A DNA stretch of 48,922 bases from JBBQWT01 sp038210375 (GCA_038210375.1 JBBQWT010000023.1:1-48922); one strand, 5' to 3'. Positions 25,172 through 34,182 are shown, numbered from the stretch's first letter. Translations and numbers: made by a program. Notes: generated by a model not told the origin, from the sequence alone.

Positions 25172-25750
25172 ATGGACAAAAACCTGAGAGACCGTGAGGC
25201 TGCTTGGCGTTTACTATGTGAATACACCCCCTCAGAAAGCTTGCGCAAACATTCGCTGGCGGTGGAAGCCTGCATGCGCGCCTATGCGCGCAAGTGGGGA
25301 GAGGACGAGGAAAAATACGGCCTCACCGGATTGCTGCACGATTTCGATTACGAGAAATACCCGACCCCGCAGGAGCATCCGTTTGTCGGCAATAAAATTC
25401 TCGAAGAGCAAGGGTGGCCGGAAGACATGCGGCGAGCCATTCTCTCGCACGCGGATTACTCGGGCGTGAAACGGGAGACGCTGATGGAGAAGAGTTTGTT
25501 TGCCTGCGACGAACTGGCCGGTTTTATCACCGCCAGTGCCCTGGTAAAGCCGGGGAAATCCTTGGCCGAGGTCGAAGCCAAATCAGTCAGAAAGAAGATG
25601 AAAGACAAGGCCTTCGCGCGCAGCGTCAATCGCGACGACATTATCAACGGCGCCGCGGACCTGGGTCTGGATCTGGAGGAGCACATTCGCTTCTGCATCG
25701 ACGCCATGCGCGTAGTTGCCGGGGAACTGGGGCTGGCGGGAAGCGCCTAA
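25172..25750 (+). CDS. HD-domain phosphohydrolase
   Basis: 192 aa. The HD signature is present: His27 in LRKHSLAVE, then His56-Asp57 in GLLHDFDYEKYP, with a later Asp in the helix around SLFACDELAG (about 108-117). HD proteins of this small HDIG type hydrolyse phosphate esters of nucleotides or related metabolites with a divalent metal; the substrate cannot be told. The start ATG is supported by alignment of the first helix. It ends at 25750 and the convergent VWFA gene ends at 25751, so the two stops abut. It is the only plus-strand gene in this stretch. Confidence 0.88.
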   Translation: MDKNLRDREAAWRLLCEYTPSESLRKHSLAVEACMRAYARKWGEDEEKYGLTGLLHDFDYEKYPTPQEHPFVGNKILEEQGWPEDMRRAILSHADYSGVKRETLMEKSLFACDELAGFITASALVKPGKSLAEVEAKSVRKKMKDKAFARSVNRDDIINGAADLGLDLEEHIRFCIDAMRVVAGELGLAGSA

Positions 25751-26728
25751 CTATTGCGCTCCTGTCCCCGCCGGTATCAGGCATGGCATCAACCGGGCGG
25801 GGTACTCGACGCGCGCTATGTTTTTCCTGGCCTTGACGTCATTTCTTATTTTCAGGCTCCATTTTTTCGTAGTTGTCCATGTAGCAGGAAGGGCAAGTTC
25901 CACAAGGTATCCCGTTAACAGCCGCCAGAAAATTTCGCTTGCGGCACGAGTCACTTGCGACTGATTAGGCTGCCTGTTGAGATCCAAATTCTCTTGTTCT
26001 ATTTCCCGTCCACCAGTCTCTCTTGCCATGTGAGTGAGTTCTTCAGCCCCCGACGCCTCCTCAGGCGCTTGCTCGCGGGCTAAGGGAACAAAGGCAAAAA
26101 GACGAATTCTTTGAGCCAGAAGTATTGCGGTAACTTCGGCTTGACGGTGTTTGCTATGGTTGTCTCCCCCATCAGTAATTACAACGATTGAATCGCCCAC
26201 CTGAGGTTTATCCAGCAATAGAGTCGCTTCAAAAACTGCATCCCACAGCGCGGTGTCGCCCTTCCACTGTTTGCTGTGGCGGAATTCCTGGCTAGCCATC
26301 TGCAGAAGCGCTTCCCGGCTTTCCGCAAAACCAGTCTTCGATTCCACTTTCTCGCCAAAGAACATCAAGGCAACCGGAATGCGAGAAGACAAGGAGGAAA
26401 GAAATTCTTGCACAACCATAGCTTCCGAAGGTGTAGATGGAATACCGTTGAAATTGCCTTGGCTTAAGCCCATGCTGGAACTCTTATCTACCAGCAAAAC
26501 AATGCGGTTATTCAGGGTGCGATGCCGGACGGATTTTAGCGGCACAGGTTGCCCGTTATAAGAGGCTTCGAAATCAGAGATTACAAGGTCAGGGACTGGG
26601 ACACCCTTGCGATCCACTACCTGAACGACAAAGGGGCGCTTTGGACAGTCGGAAGATTGCGCGAGCAGCGGAGATGTCCCCAGCAGCGAAAAGCATATGA
26701 GCGCATGGCTGCAAAAAGCATGGGACAT
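25751..26728 (-). CDS. Secreted VWFA-domain protein
   Basis: 325 aa with a signal peptide (about 1-23). A short beta domain (about 30-70, PFVVQVVDRKG) leads to a von Willebrand factor A domain (about 75-260). The metal-ion adhesion site is intact: Asp81-x-Ser83-x-Ser85 in LLVDKSSSMG, a Thr/Asp in DTALWDAVFEA and TDGGDN in the fourth strand. Proteins of this layout are abundant in Acidobacteriota and are thought to mediate adhesion or protein contacts; partners are unknown. The gene is 31 bp after hutH on the same strand and ends abutting the HD gene. Confidence 0.87.
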   Translation of the reverse strand: MSHAFCSHALICFSLLGTSPLLAQSSDCPKRPFVVQVVDRKGVPVPDLVISDFEASYNGQPVPLKSVRHRTLNNRIVLLVDKSSSMGLSQGNFNGIPSTPSEAMVVQEFLSSLSSRIPVALMFFGEKVESKTGFAESREALLQMASQEFRHSKQWKGDTALWDAVFEATLLLDKPQVGDSIVVITDGGDNHSKHRQAEVTAILLAQRIRLFAFVPLAREQAPEEASGAEELTHMARETGGREIEQENLDLNRQPNQSQVTRAASEIFWRLLTGYLVELALPATWTTTKKWSLKIRNDVKARKNIARVEYPARLMPCLIPAGTGAQ

Positions 26729-26759
26729 GGTGGGGAAGATAGCACGAAACAGACGAGAA

Positions 26760-28304
26760 TTATCGGAGAAGAAGGCGTGCCAGGTCTCCGCTGGCGATCA
26801 GGGCGGCGGATTTTTGAAAGTCCCCGGCCACTACACGGTCTTCGGTTACTTTTCGACACACTGCGCGAATCGCCGCGTATGCCTTACGGGCGCGCGTTCC
26901 GGTTTTGAGCGGCGCCAGAAAGTCCAGGGCCTGGGCGGCGGCCAGAGCTTCGATGGCCAAAATCATCCGCGTATTCACCAGCACCTGCTTCAGTTTGTTG
27001 GCTGAGGTCATTCCCATGGAAACGAAATCCTCCTTATTGCCCGAGGTGGTGATGGAGTTCACCGACGCGGGATGGGCGAGCACGCGGTTATCGGCCACCA
27101 GCGCTGCGGCGGTGACTTGGGCCATCATGAATCCTGAGTTGAGCCCGGCGCCGGTGGCGAGGAAGGGCGGCAGGCCTTCATTGAGTGCGGGATTGACCAG
27201 GCGCTCGATGCGGCGCTCGGAAATTCCGCCCAGGGCGGTGAGCGCGATCGCCATGTAATCGAGGGCGAAAGCCAGCGGCTGCCCGTGAAAATTTCCTCCC
27301 GAAATGACGTCGCATTCGCCAGACCTGCTTTGAGGAAAGACCAGCGGGTTATCCACCGCGGAATTCATTTCGATGGCAAAGGTATTGCGGCAGAACTGCA
27401 GGGTATCGCGCACCGCACCGTGCACCTGGGGAATGCAGCGCAGGGAATAGGCGTCCTGCACGCGTCCGCAATCGGCATGAGACTGGCGGATTTCGCTGCC
27501 GGCGAGCAGGTGGCGCAGGTTGGCCGCCACCTGAATCTGGCCGGCATGGGGGCGGGCCTGATGGATGCGGTCATCGAAGGCCAGCACGGTGCCGCGCAGG
27601 GCGTCGAGCGAGAGCGCGGCGATTACGTCGGCCGAATCGCATAGCGTGGCGGCCGACATCATCGCCAGCGTGCCCACCGCCAGCATGCCCTGGGTCCCGT
27701 TGATGAGGGAAATGGCTTCCTTGGCTTCCAGTAGCAGCGCGGTGAGACCCGCGGCCCGCAGGGCCTCGGCGCCGCTGCCGGATTTCCGCTTGATTCCCTT
27801 GGAGGAATGGTAAGTGGCCTCGCCTTCCCCGATCAGCACCAGGGCGAGGTGGGCCAGCGGAGCGAGATCGCCGCTGGCGCCGACGCTGCCTTGCGAGGGA
27901 ATGATGGGATGAACTTGATGGTTGAGCAGGCCGCACAAAGCATCGATGATGACGGGGCGCACGCCGGAAAATCCCAGGGCCAGGGAGTTGGCGCGCAGCA
28001 GGATCATGCATCGCGTCTCCTCTTCCGACAGCGGGCTGCCTACGCCGGTGGCGTGGGAGCGCAACAGGTTGATCTGCAACTGGCGGTTCTCCCGGGGTGC
28101 GATGCGGACATCACTTAACTGGCCCACGCCGGTAGTGATGGCATACGCCAGCCGGTTTTCCGCCAGGATCTGATCGACCGCCGTGCGCGAACGCTTGACC
28201 GCGGAGCGCGCCGGGCCGGCCAGCGCGACCGGGCGGCGGCCGTAGACTACGTCGCGCAAGTCATCGAAGCTGAGGTTCTGGCCGGTTATTGCAAGGGTCT
28301 TCAT
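26760..28304 (-). CDS. hutH: Histidine ammonia-lyase
   Basis: HutH removes ammonia from histidine to give urocanate, the first step of histidine use. 514 aa, normal length. The cofactor MIO forms from Ala143-Ser144-Gly145 in the intact GSVGASGDLAPLAH block. Other conserved parts are YGITTGVG-like YAITTGVGQLSD (about 54-65), NLLRSHATGVGSPL (about 79-92), and DNPLVF (about 310). The NLLRSHA sequence at the ring-binding position fits histidine rather than tyrosine or phenylalanine lyases. hutU, hutI and hutG are not in the window. It ends the run that starts at the HMG-CoA lyase gene, 36 bp after the thioesterase gene. Confidence 0.95.
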   Translation of the reverse strand: MKTLAITGQNLSFDDLRDVVYGRRPVALAGPARSAVKRSRTAVDQILAENRLAYAITTGVGQLSDVRIAPRENRQLQINLLRSHATGVGSPLSEEETRCMILLRANSLALGFSGVRPVIIDALCGLLNHQVHPIIPSQGSVGASGDLAPLAHLALVLIGEGEATYHSSKGIKRKSGSGAEALRAAGLTALLLEAKEAISLINGTQGMLAVGTLAMMSAATLCDSADVIAALSLDALRGTVLAFDDRIHQARPHAGQIQVAANLRHLLAGSEIRQSHADCGRVQDAYSLRCIPQVHGAVRDTLQFCRNTFAIEMNSAVDNPLVFPQSRSGECDVISGGNFHGQPLAFALDYMAIALTALGGISERRIERLVNPALNEGLPPFLATGAGLNSGFMMAQVTAAALVADNRVLAHPASVNSITTSGNKEDFVSMGMTSANKLKQVLVNTRMILAIEALAAAQALDFLAPLKTGTRARKAYAAIRAVCRKVTEDRVVAGDFQKSAALIASGDLARLLLR

Positions 28305-28340
28305 GGCAGCAACTCGGGACGCCGCCGCGACCAGCGATTG

Positions 28341-28748
28341 TTAAATTGCAGCTCGCAGCAGGGCCGCATATTTTTCCGGCAGGACTACCCTTTCCAGCCG
28401 CCGATTGACGACGATGTGAATGGTTTCACCTTCGGCGAGCAACACCTCATCACTCGCGCGCAGAATGTGATATTTGAAATAAATCAAAGGGCCGCGAATT
28501 TTAGTGATCCAGGTACGAACCAGGATCTCGTCATCGTAGCGGGCGGGAGCACGATAGCGGCAATGCACGTCGACCACCGCGATATGAAGACCGTCTCCCG
28601 ACTCCATTTCACTGTAGGAAAAGCCGAGATCGCGCAGGAATTCAACCCTTCCGACCTCGAACCAGATCACGAAATTGGAGTGATAGACCACTCCCATCTG
28701 GTCGGTCTCGGCATAGCGTACGCGAATTCGGGCATCAACGGCGGTCAG
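28341..28748 (-). CDS. YbgC-like acyl-CoA thioesterase (4HBT), probably starting at CTG
   Basis: A hotdog-fold thioesterase that cleaves acyl-CoA. The first ATG in frame (28697) would cut off the family N-terminus and the catalytic Asp in the block YAETDQMGVVYHSNF. Upstream, the frame has no ATG, GTG or TTG before a stop, but a CTG at 28748 with GAGG five nt before it gives a full 135-aa protein with Asp16. This start is inferred. Other family elements are WFEVGRVEFLRDLG (about 26-39) and the strand LIYFKYHIL. It begins 7 bp after the stop of the M23 gene, so translational coupling may help the weak start. Substrate unknown; acyl-CoA from amino-acid catabolism is plausible from context. Confidence 0.82.
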   Translation of the reverse strand: MTAVDARIRVRYAETDQMGVVYHSNFVIWFEVGRVEFLRDLGFSYSEMESGDGLHIAVVDVHCRYRAPARYDDEILVRTWITKIRGPLIYFKYHILRASDEVLLAEGETIHIVVNRRLERVVLPEKYAALLRAAI

Positions 28749-28755
28749 GCGAGCC

Positions 28756-29820
28756 TCATTTTTTCCGGGCCTTCTTGTCGGGAGGGCCGGGCTTACTCGA
28801 ACCTTTGCCGCTTTCCGCGCCGGTTACTACATCTCCCTTGACCGGCTCACCGCTGGCCACCGGCTTGCCATTGGATTTGAAGTTGGTGAACACGATGGGA
28901 AGACCGTCTCCCTTGAACCACTCCGCGGAATTTTGCAGGTGGTAGTGCAAGTGAGGGATGGGCGAATTGCCGCTATTGCCAGTGAGGGCAATTTCCTGGC
29001 CGGGCTCGACTATGTCGCCGGTCTTGACCCGCAGGCTGCCATGCTTCAAATGGGCCAGCATGGAAAACTCTTTGTTGCCATGGTCGATGACGATGTTATT
29101 GCCCGGCTTGGGGATGCCGGGGAGCAGCTTGTTCAGGGGGTTATCCTCATACTGATCGACGGCGGCAACCACGGTGCCTGCGCCGGGCGCGAGCACCGGC
29201 CTTCCGAAAGAAAAGAAATCCCCGACTTTGTCGCCATCACCTTCGAACTGGCGGTCGGCGCGAATCACGATGAAGTCGTACGCGAAACGCTCATCGCTGG
29301 ATAGTGCGTGGTAGTTGTCATAGACCGAACGTCCGCCCTGGTACACCGTCCAGTAGCCATAAAAAGGCAGGGTGAGGACAACATTGGGTTTGTAGTCGAG
29401 AAATTTGGTCACCGCCGCCTTGCGCGACGGAGTGAAGAAGAAACCGGCAATTTCGCCATCTGGCGCGAACGTGAACTGCACCACCATCTCGGGAACAGTG
29501 GAGAACGAAACCAGCCGGGTGTAGATCTTGAATTTGAGACTGGGCAGGACCCTTTCGTTCAGCACCCCGGTCTCTTTTCCGAGATCTTTCTGCAATTTGG
29601 CGCTGATCTCGCGCAGGGACGCCTCAGAACCCAGGGCATGCCGCATGTCGGACGACATGTGGCTCCAGATCTCGGTTACGTCGTTGTTATAGAACTGGGT
29701 AACATACTTTCGGCCCAGCTCAAGGGCTTGCTGCTGCGTCATGAACGGGGCTTCCGCCTGCGCGTGCAAGGATACCGATGCGGCCAAATACAAAACTAGG
29801 GTTGCAAGCTTCTTCATCAT
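28756..29820 (-). CDS. M23-family peptidase (LytM-like), exported
   Basis: 354 aa with a signal peptide (about 1-20). The first third (about 28-140) resembles a DUF3887-type domain with helix QQQALELGRKYV. The M23 domain lies at about 175-305 and has the ligand Asp in AYDFIVI, GAGTVVAAV, the IDHGN turn, LAHLKHGS and the HLHYHLQ block with the catalytic and zinc His pair. The first zinc position reads Asp-Glu-Arg-Phe-Ala-Tyr-Asp, without the His of the classical HxxxD, so activity is uncertain. A Lys/Pro-rich tail follows. Its start overlaps the enoyl-CoA hydratase stop by 4 bp (ATGA), and the thioesterase starts 7 bp after it. A wall hydrolase in a catabolic operon is unusual. Confidence 0.86.
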   Translation of the reverse strand: MMKKLATLVLYLAASVSLHAQAEAPFMTQQQALELGRKYVTQFYNNDVTEIWSHMSSDMRHALGSEASLREISAKLQKDLGKETGVLNERVLPSLKFKIYTRLVSFSTVPEMVVQFTFAPDGEIAGFFFTPSRKAAVTKFLDYKPNVVLTLPFYGYWTVYQGGRSVYDNYHALSSDERFAYDFIVIRADRQFEGDGDKVGDFFSFGRPVLAPGAGTVVAAVDQYEDNPLNKLLPGIPKPGNNIVIDHGNKEFSMLAHLKHGSLRVKTGDIVEPGQEIALTGNSGNSPIPHLHYHLQNSAEWFKGDGLPIVFTNFKSNGKPVASGEPVKGDVVTGAESGKGSSKPGPPDKKARKK

Positions 29821-30644
29821 TCCTCTTTCTTCTGGTTTTCTACTGGCGTGGGCACGCCCGCGGAAGTATTCTGCCAGCGCGGTTTGCGCTTTTCAAGGAA
29901 CGCGCTAATGCCTTCGCGGAAATCGGCGGTCTGGCGTATGGCGGCGTTGCCCGCGATCGCCTCACGGACGTCCTTATCTAGCTGGTCTTTTATATAGCCT
30001 GAGAGCAGCGCCTTGGTGGCTTTCAAGGATGCCGGACTGTTGGCCATCAATTCCGTGGCGAGATGGTGAGCGCGTTCCTTGAGTCGATCGAGAGGGACGA
30101 TCTCATTGATCAAGCCGAACCGCAAAGCCTCCTGGGGAGTGATGATGCGACCGGTAAGCAGAAGGCCGCGGGCATTCTTTTCGCCGATCTGGCGGATCAG
30201 GAAAGTGGAAACGATGGCGGGAACAAATCCGATGCGCACCTCAGTATATCCAAATGAGGAATTTTCAGATGCCAGGGTGAAATCGCAGAGAGTGGCAATT
30301 CCCGCCCCCCCGGCGATGGCGGCGCCGTTCACGGCAGCGATGGTGGGCACGGGAAAATCATAAACCGAACGAAACAGCCGGGCCATGGCCTCGGAATCGC
30401 GGATGCTTTCCTGCTGGCTCCGCCCGATGAGCGCCTTGAGGTTGTCGAGGTCCATGCCCGCGCAAAAAGCCTTGCCGGCGCCGGTGATGATGAGCACTTG
30501 CGCATCCGACGCTGCAACTTGGTCCAGGGCGCGGGCCAGGTCGTCCATGAGCTCGTAGCTGACCGCGTTGCGTTTCTCCGGGCGGTTCAAGGTGATGGTG
30601 GCAATGCCGCCGGAATGTTCAAGCAGAATAGTTTTAAACTCCAT
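29817..30644 (-). CDS. Enoyl-CoA hydratase/isomerase (crotonase) family protein
   Basis: 275 aa. Family blocks: ITLNRPEKRNAVS (about 17-29), the oxyanion hole sequence AFCAGMDLDNLKAL (about 59-72), NGAAIAGGAGIATLCDF (about 105-121) and the acid/base Glu in FGYTEVRIGFVPA (about 132-144). It would hydrate an enoyl-CoA. The neighbours HMG-CoA lyase (11-bp overlap upstream) and an MccB-like subunit make methylglutaconyl-CoA, the middle step of leucine breakdown, the best guess for the substrate, but this is inference. It overlaps the M23 gene by 4 bp. Confidence 0.9.
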   Translation of the reverse strand: MEFKTILLEHSGGIATITLNRPEKRNAVSYELMDDLARALDQVAASDAQVLIITGAGKAFCAGMDLDNLKALIGRSQQESIRDSEAMARLFRSVYDFPVPTIAAVNGAAIAGGAGIATLCDFTLASENSSFGYTEVRIGFVPAIVSTFLIRQIGEKNARGLLLTGRIITPQEALRFGLINEIVPLDRLKERAHHLATELMANSPASLKATKALLSGYIKDQLDKDVREAIAGNAAIRQTADFREGISAFLEKRKPRWQNTSAGVPTPVENQKKEE

Positions 30645-31536
30645 TGGGTTTCCGTAGGCGTTGTCCCGGCGTGCGTTCTTCGGGAAGCAATGCGATTTGC
30701 TGCGACATTTCCACCAGAAAATCCAAAGACTTCAACCCCGGTATGGTAACCCCGCGAGAGGCCAGCGCCGCCACCACTTCCTCGGTGGCAATGTTGCCCA
30801 CCATGGCGTCCTGCGCAAAAGGGCATCCGCCCAGGCCGCCGAGCGCGGAATCAAAACGGCGGCATCCCGCCTCGTAGGCGGCCAGAATTTTCTCCGCGGC
30901 TTGTCCGGGACGGCTGTGCAAATGCACTCCTATATTGAGGCCGGTGCCGAGGGCCATCACCGCACCCACGGCGGCGGCAATAGAGCCGGCGTCGGCAATG
31001 CCCACGGTGTCGGCAATGGAGATGGCCTGCACCCCGGTGTCGGCGACCAGGTTGACCGCTTCTGCGAGCTCGGCCAGACTCCAGGGATCGCCGTAGGGAT
31101 TTCCGAACGCCATGGAAATGTACACGACCATGTCGCAAGCGGCGGCATCGGCCTTCAATTTTATTTTTTCCAGAACGTCGAAGGATTCTTCCAAAGTCTG
31201 GTTCTGATTGCGGGAGAGGAATGCGGGGGACAGCGAATAAGGAAACCCCAGGGTGCGAACCGCCTCGGTGGCGATGGCGCGGTCGGCGCCTTTTTCGTTG
31301 ACCACGATGCCGATGATCTCAACTTCATCAGGCGGATCGAGGTCGCGCAGGACTTCTTCTGAATCCGCCATCTGGGGGACGGCAGCAGGAGAGACGAAGG
31401 AGGCCGCGTCAATGTGTTTGAACCCGGCGCTGATTAAGGCCTGCAGGTAGGCCACCTTGGTCGATGCCGGAATCTGCTCGGCGATGCCTTGCCAGGCGTC
31501 GCGCGGGCACTCGATGATTTTTACGGGGTCGGACAT
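30634..31536 (-). CDS. Hydroxymethylglutaryl-CoA lyase
   Basis: 300 aa, a TIM-barrel enzyme that splits HMG-CoA into acetoacetate and acetyl-CoA, the last step of leucine use. Family features: the start motif CPRDAWQG (Arg and Asp of the RDG motif kept, Gly replaced by Ala), ASFVSPAAVPQMADSEEVL (about 46-64), the metal ligand pair His-Leu-His in IGVHLHSRPGQ (about 200-210), and the catalytic Cys in GGLGGCPFAQDAMVGN (about 235-250). The aspartate usually after the second His is Ser here; a related lyase (for example citramalyl-CoA) is therefore an alternative. It opens the run of overlapping genes towards hutH and lies after a dispersed repeat behind the mccB-like gene. Confidence 0.88.
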   Translation of the reverse strand: MSDPVKIIECPRDAWQGIAEQIPASTKVAYLQALISAGFKHIDAASFVSPAAVPQMADSEEVLRDLDPPDEVEIIGIVVNEKGADRAIATEAVRTLGFPYSLSPAFLSRNQNQTLEESFDVLEKIKLKADAAACDMVVYISMAFGNPYGDPWSLAELAEAVNLVADTGVQAISIADTVGIADAGSIAAAVGAVMALGTGLNIGVHLHSRPGQAAEKILAAYEAGCRRFDSALGGLGGCPFAQDAMVGNIATEEVVAALASRGVTIPGLKSLDFLVEMSQQIALLPEERTPGQRLRKPNGV

Positions 31537-31608
31537 TGGTTATTCTCGTGAACTTTTCTCGGTGCGCTTGTTCAGAACATGGGCGCCCGGGGCTGATCCA
31601 GAGTCAAA

Positions 31609-31713
31609 GAAAACACAAGATCCTTCGCTCAAACAAAGAGCAAAAGCTCGCTCCAGGATGACAAGGTTTAGGGGGTGTTTGCTTGCTCATATTCTCTTAT
31701 GCAACTTCTTGAG
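31609..31713 (+). repeat. Dispersed intergenic repeat, family 1, copy C
   Basis: Full-length copy: GAAAACACAAGATCCTTCGC, then GCTCGCTCCAGGATGACAAG and the right arm ATGCAACTTCTTGAG. It lies between the MccB-like gene and the HMG-CoA lyase gene, in a spacer of 240 bp with no other feature that I can see. Confidence 0.85.
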
Positions 31714-31776
31714 ACTTTAGCGGTTTCAGTCCAATTCGCCGCCAATGTCAAAGGCCTGGCAATTGCAATTTGAATC

Positions 31777-33495
31777 TCAGGTTTGCAACACGCCTACGTT
31801 GAAGCGCGGAATTTCCGGATTTAATGCCGCGGCTTCGAGCGCTATGGTGATGGCCGCGCGGGTTTCCAGGGGATCGATGATCTTGTCGATCCACAGCCGG
31901 GCTGCGCCGTAGCGCGGGTCGGTCTGCTCTTCATAAGTGGCGCGCACCGAATCGAATAGTTGTTTCTTGTCTTCTTCGCTGAGCTTGGCGCCGCTGCGTT
32001 CGAGCTGCTTGATCTTGATCTCGACCAGGGTGCCGGCGGCAGCCGAGCCGCTCATCACCGCATAGCGCGCGCTGGGCCAGGCAAAGACGAAGCGCGGATC
32101 GAAGGCTTTGCCGCACATGGCGTAATGGCCGGCGCCAAACGAGCCGCCGACGATCACCGTGATCTTAGGCACCACCGAATTGGAAACGGCATTTACCATC
32201 TTGGCCCCGGCGCGGATGATGCCGCTCCACTCCGCGTCGCGTCCCACCATGAACCCATTTACGTCCTGCAAAAAAACCAGGGGGATGAGACTCTGGTTGC
32301 AATCCATGATAAAACGGGCGGCCTTGTCGGCGGATTCGGTATAGATGACGCCCCCGAACTCGGTGCGCCTGGCGCCGCTGTGATCGGTCTGATCGACGTG
32401 CAGTTTCTGGTTGGCCACGATGCCGACGGCGTGACCGCCGATGCGGGCCATGCCGCACAGAACGGTCTTGCCGAACTCTGATTTGTATTCGTCGAACCGG
32501 CTGCCATCCACCAGGCGGGCGATGATCTCCTTCATGTCGTAGGGCTTGGCGGGATCGGATTCGAAGATGCCGTAAATTTCTTCTGCGGCCAGGGCTGGCG
32601 GCTCGGGCTCGACATGATTGAATCGCGAAGCGTCTGAAGTGGCGGAGCGGGAATCCCCCGGACGCGCGGGCGAGCCCAGCTTATCCACCAGCGAACGCAG
32701 GCGCAGGATGCATGCGGCATCGTCGGCCTCGCGGTAGTCGATGGTGCCCGCGATCTGGGCGTGCATTTTGGCGCCGCCCAGCTCTTCGGCTGAGATCTTC
32801 TGTCCGATGGCCGCCTGCACCAGTGCGGGGCCGGCCAGAAAGAGGCCGCTGCCATCGGTCATCAACAGGTAATCGCACATCAGCGGGAGGTAGGCGCCGC
32901 CGGCGACGCACATCCCCATGATGGCGCTGAGCTGGGGAATTCCCATGGCGGACATGACCGCGTTGTTGCGGAAGACCCGGCCGAAATCATCGGTGTCGGG
33001 GAAGACGTCTTCCTGCAAGGGAAGAAACACCCCGGCGGAATCGACGAGGTAAATGGTGGGGATGCGGTTTTCGATGGCGATGTTCTGTGCCCGAATGACT
33101 TTCTTGGCGGTCATCGGGAAAAACGCCCCGGCCTTCACCGTGGCATCGTTGACGATGAGCATGAAGAGGCGCCCCTGCACGCGCCCCAGACCGGTGATCA
33201 CGCCGGCGGCGGGCGAGCCTCCCCATTCCTCATACATTTTGTGGGCGGCGTAGAGTCCGAGCTCGAAGAAGGATGTGCCGGAATCGAGCAGTAGGGCGAT
33301 GCGCTCGCGAGCGGTGAGGCGTCCTTTCTTGTGCTGGCTTTCGATGGCGCGGGCGCCCCCGCCGGCCGCGATCTCAGCTTCTTCGTTATGGATGCCGCCG
33401 ACCAGGCCCGCCATAGCGCGCATGTTCTTCTCGAAGCGCGGGCTAGTCGCATCGACCTTGGTGGGAAGGACGTTAAACGTATGGGAATTGGACAT
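31777..33495 (-). CDS. Acyl-CoA carboxylase carboxyltransferase subunit (MccB-like)
   Basis: 572 aa of the biotin-dependent carboxyltransferase (beta) type, with N- and C-terminal crotonase-fold halves. Landmarks: LTARERIALLLD (about 60-71), the oxyanion Gly pair in MCVAGGAYLPLMCDY (about 192-206), FLAGPALVQAAIG (about 216-228) and the C-terminal block NGFMVGRDAEWSGIIRAGAKM (about 408-428) and GAGHYAMCGKAFDPRFVFAWP (about 455-475). Its resemblance is closest to methylcrotonyl-CoA carboxylase beta; propionyl- or geranyl-CoA carboxylase beta is possible. The biotin carboxylase alpha subunit is not in the window. With the HMG-CoA lyase downstream it supports leucine catabolism. Confidence 0.9.
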   Translation of the reverse strand: MSNSHTFNVLPTKVDATSPRFEKNMRAMAGLVGGIHNEEAEIAAGGGARAIESQHKKGRLTARERIALLLDSGTSFFELGLYAAHKMYEEWGGSPAAGVITGLGRVQGRLFMLIVNDATVKAGAFFPMTAKKVIRAQNIAIENRIPTIYLVDSAGVFLPLQEDVFPDTDDFGRVFRNNAVMSAMGIPQLSAIMGMCVAGGAYLPLMCDYLLMTDGSGLFLAGPALVQAAIGQKISAEELGGAKMHAQIAGTIDYREADDAACILRLRSLVDKLGSPARPGDSRSATSDASRFNHVEPEPPALAAEEIYGIFESDPAKPYDMKEIIARLVDGSRFDEYKSEFGKTVLCGMARIGGHAVGIVANQKLHVDQTDHSGARRTEFGGVIYTESADKAARFIMDCNQSLIPLVFLQDVNGFMVGRDAEWSGIIRAGAKMVNAVSNSVVPKITVIVGGSFGAGHYAMCGKAFDPRFVFAWPSARYAVMSGSAAAGTLVEIKIKQLERSGAKLSEEDKKQLFDSVRATYEEQTDPRYGAARLWIDKIIDPLETRAAITIALEAAALNPEIPRFNVGVLQT

Positions 33496-33575
33496 GCGAG
33501 CGAAGTTTCGGTGGCGCCGAGAAGTTATAACGATACAGCAGGGAAATGCGGGTTAGCAACGCGGAGCGGGCGCAG

Positions 33576-34091
33576 CTAACGGGCGCTAACCTCCACCGGC
33601 GTCCCTACGGGCACAAGTCGCCAGATTTCTTCGATCTCGGCATTGGTTACGGCGATGCAGCCATCCGTCCAGTCGGTCTGGCGGTGCAGACTTCCCAGGT
33701 ATGCGTACTTTGGTTCAAGCCCATGAATCATGATTGCCCCACCGGGGGCAACTCCTAGCTTGTGGGCGCGTTCGCGATCGGCTGGACTTGGGTATGAGAT
33801 ATGCAGGGAAAGATGGAACCGGCTGGCGCTATTCCTGGAGTCGATGACATAAATGCCCTCAGGTGTCTTATGGTCACCTTCCCGCTGCTTGGCTCCCACA
33901 GGCTCGGCGCCCAACGCTACTTTATAGGTCTTGAGGACATGGGCGCCGTGCATCAGCGTCATGGTGCGCGCACTCTTAACGACCACAATACGATCTGCCT
34001 GTAATGCAGGCGCGGGGCGCGCCCAGGCGGAGACTAACAGTGTGAGGCTGGTGATCAATGCCGCCCTTCTGATCGAAAAACTCGTATGCAT
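33576..34091 (-). CDS. L,D-transpeptidase (YkuD domain), exported
   Basis: 171 aa from the ATG at 34091; an earlier ATG at 34115 would add 8 residues. There is a signal peptide (about 1-30). The YkuD domain follows: VVVKSARTMTLMHGAHVLKTYKVALG (about 37-62), the GDHKTPEGIYVID block, and the active-site region with His in MIHGLEPKYAYLG and Cys in WTDGCIAVTNAEIEEIW. The Cys forms the acyl-enzyme. The domain is about the minimal length. It would cross-link or edit peptidoglycan stems. The gene sits alone between the MccB-like gene (80 bp away) and a repeat-rich spacer. Confidence 0.9.
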   Translation of the reverse strand: MHTSFSIRRAALITSLTLLVSAWARPAPALQADRIVVVKSARTMTLMHGAHVLKTYKVALGAEPVGAKQREGDHKTPEGIYVIDSRNSASRFHLSLHISYPSPADRERAHKLGVAPGGAIMIHGLEPKYAYLGSLHRQTDWTDGCIAVTNAEIEEIWRLVPVGTPVEVSAR

Positions 34092-34110
34092 CTGTAGAGT
34101 CTCTGGCAAA

Positions 34111-34182
34111 GTCAAAACAAAACCAACCCCAAGGTCTCTCCACGAAACCGGGCAGGGCTCGCGGTTTCCGTAGAGATGTCAC
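34111..34182 (+). repeat. Dispersed intergenic repeat, family 2, copy at 34111
   Basis: GTCAAAACAAAACC, AAGGTCTCTCCACG, GGCTCGCGGTTTCCG and GAGATGTCAC align with the copies at 5934 and 38426. A family 1 copy follows 38 bp later in the same orientation. Confidence 0.7.
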
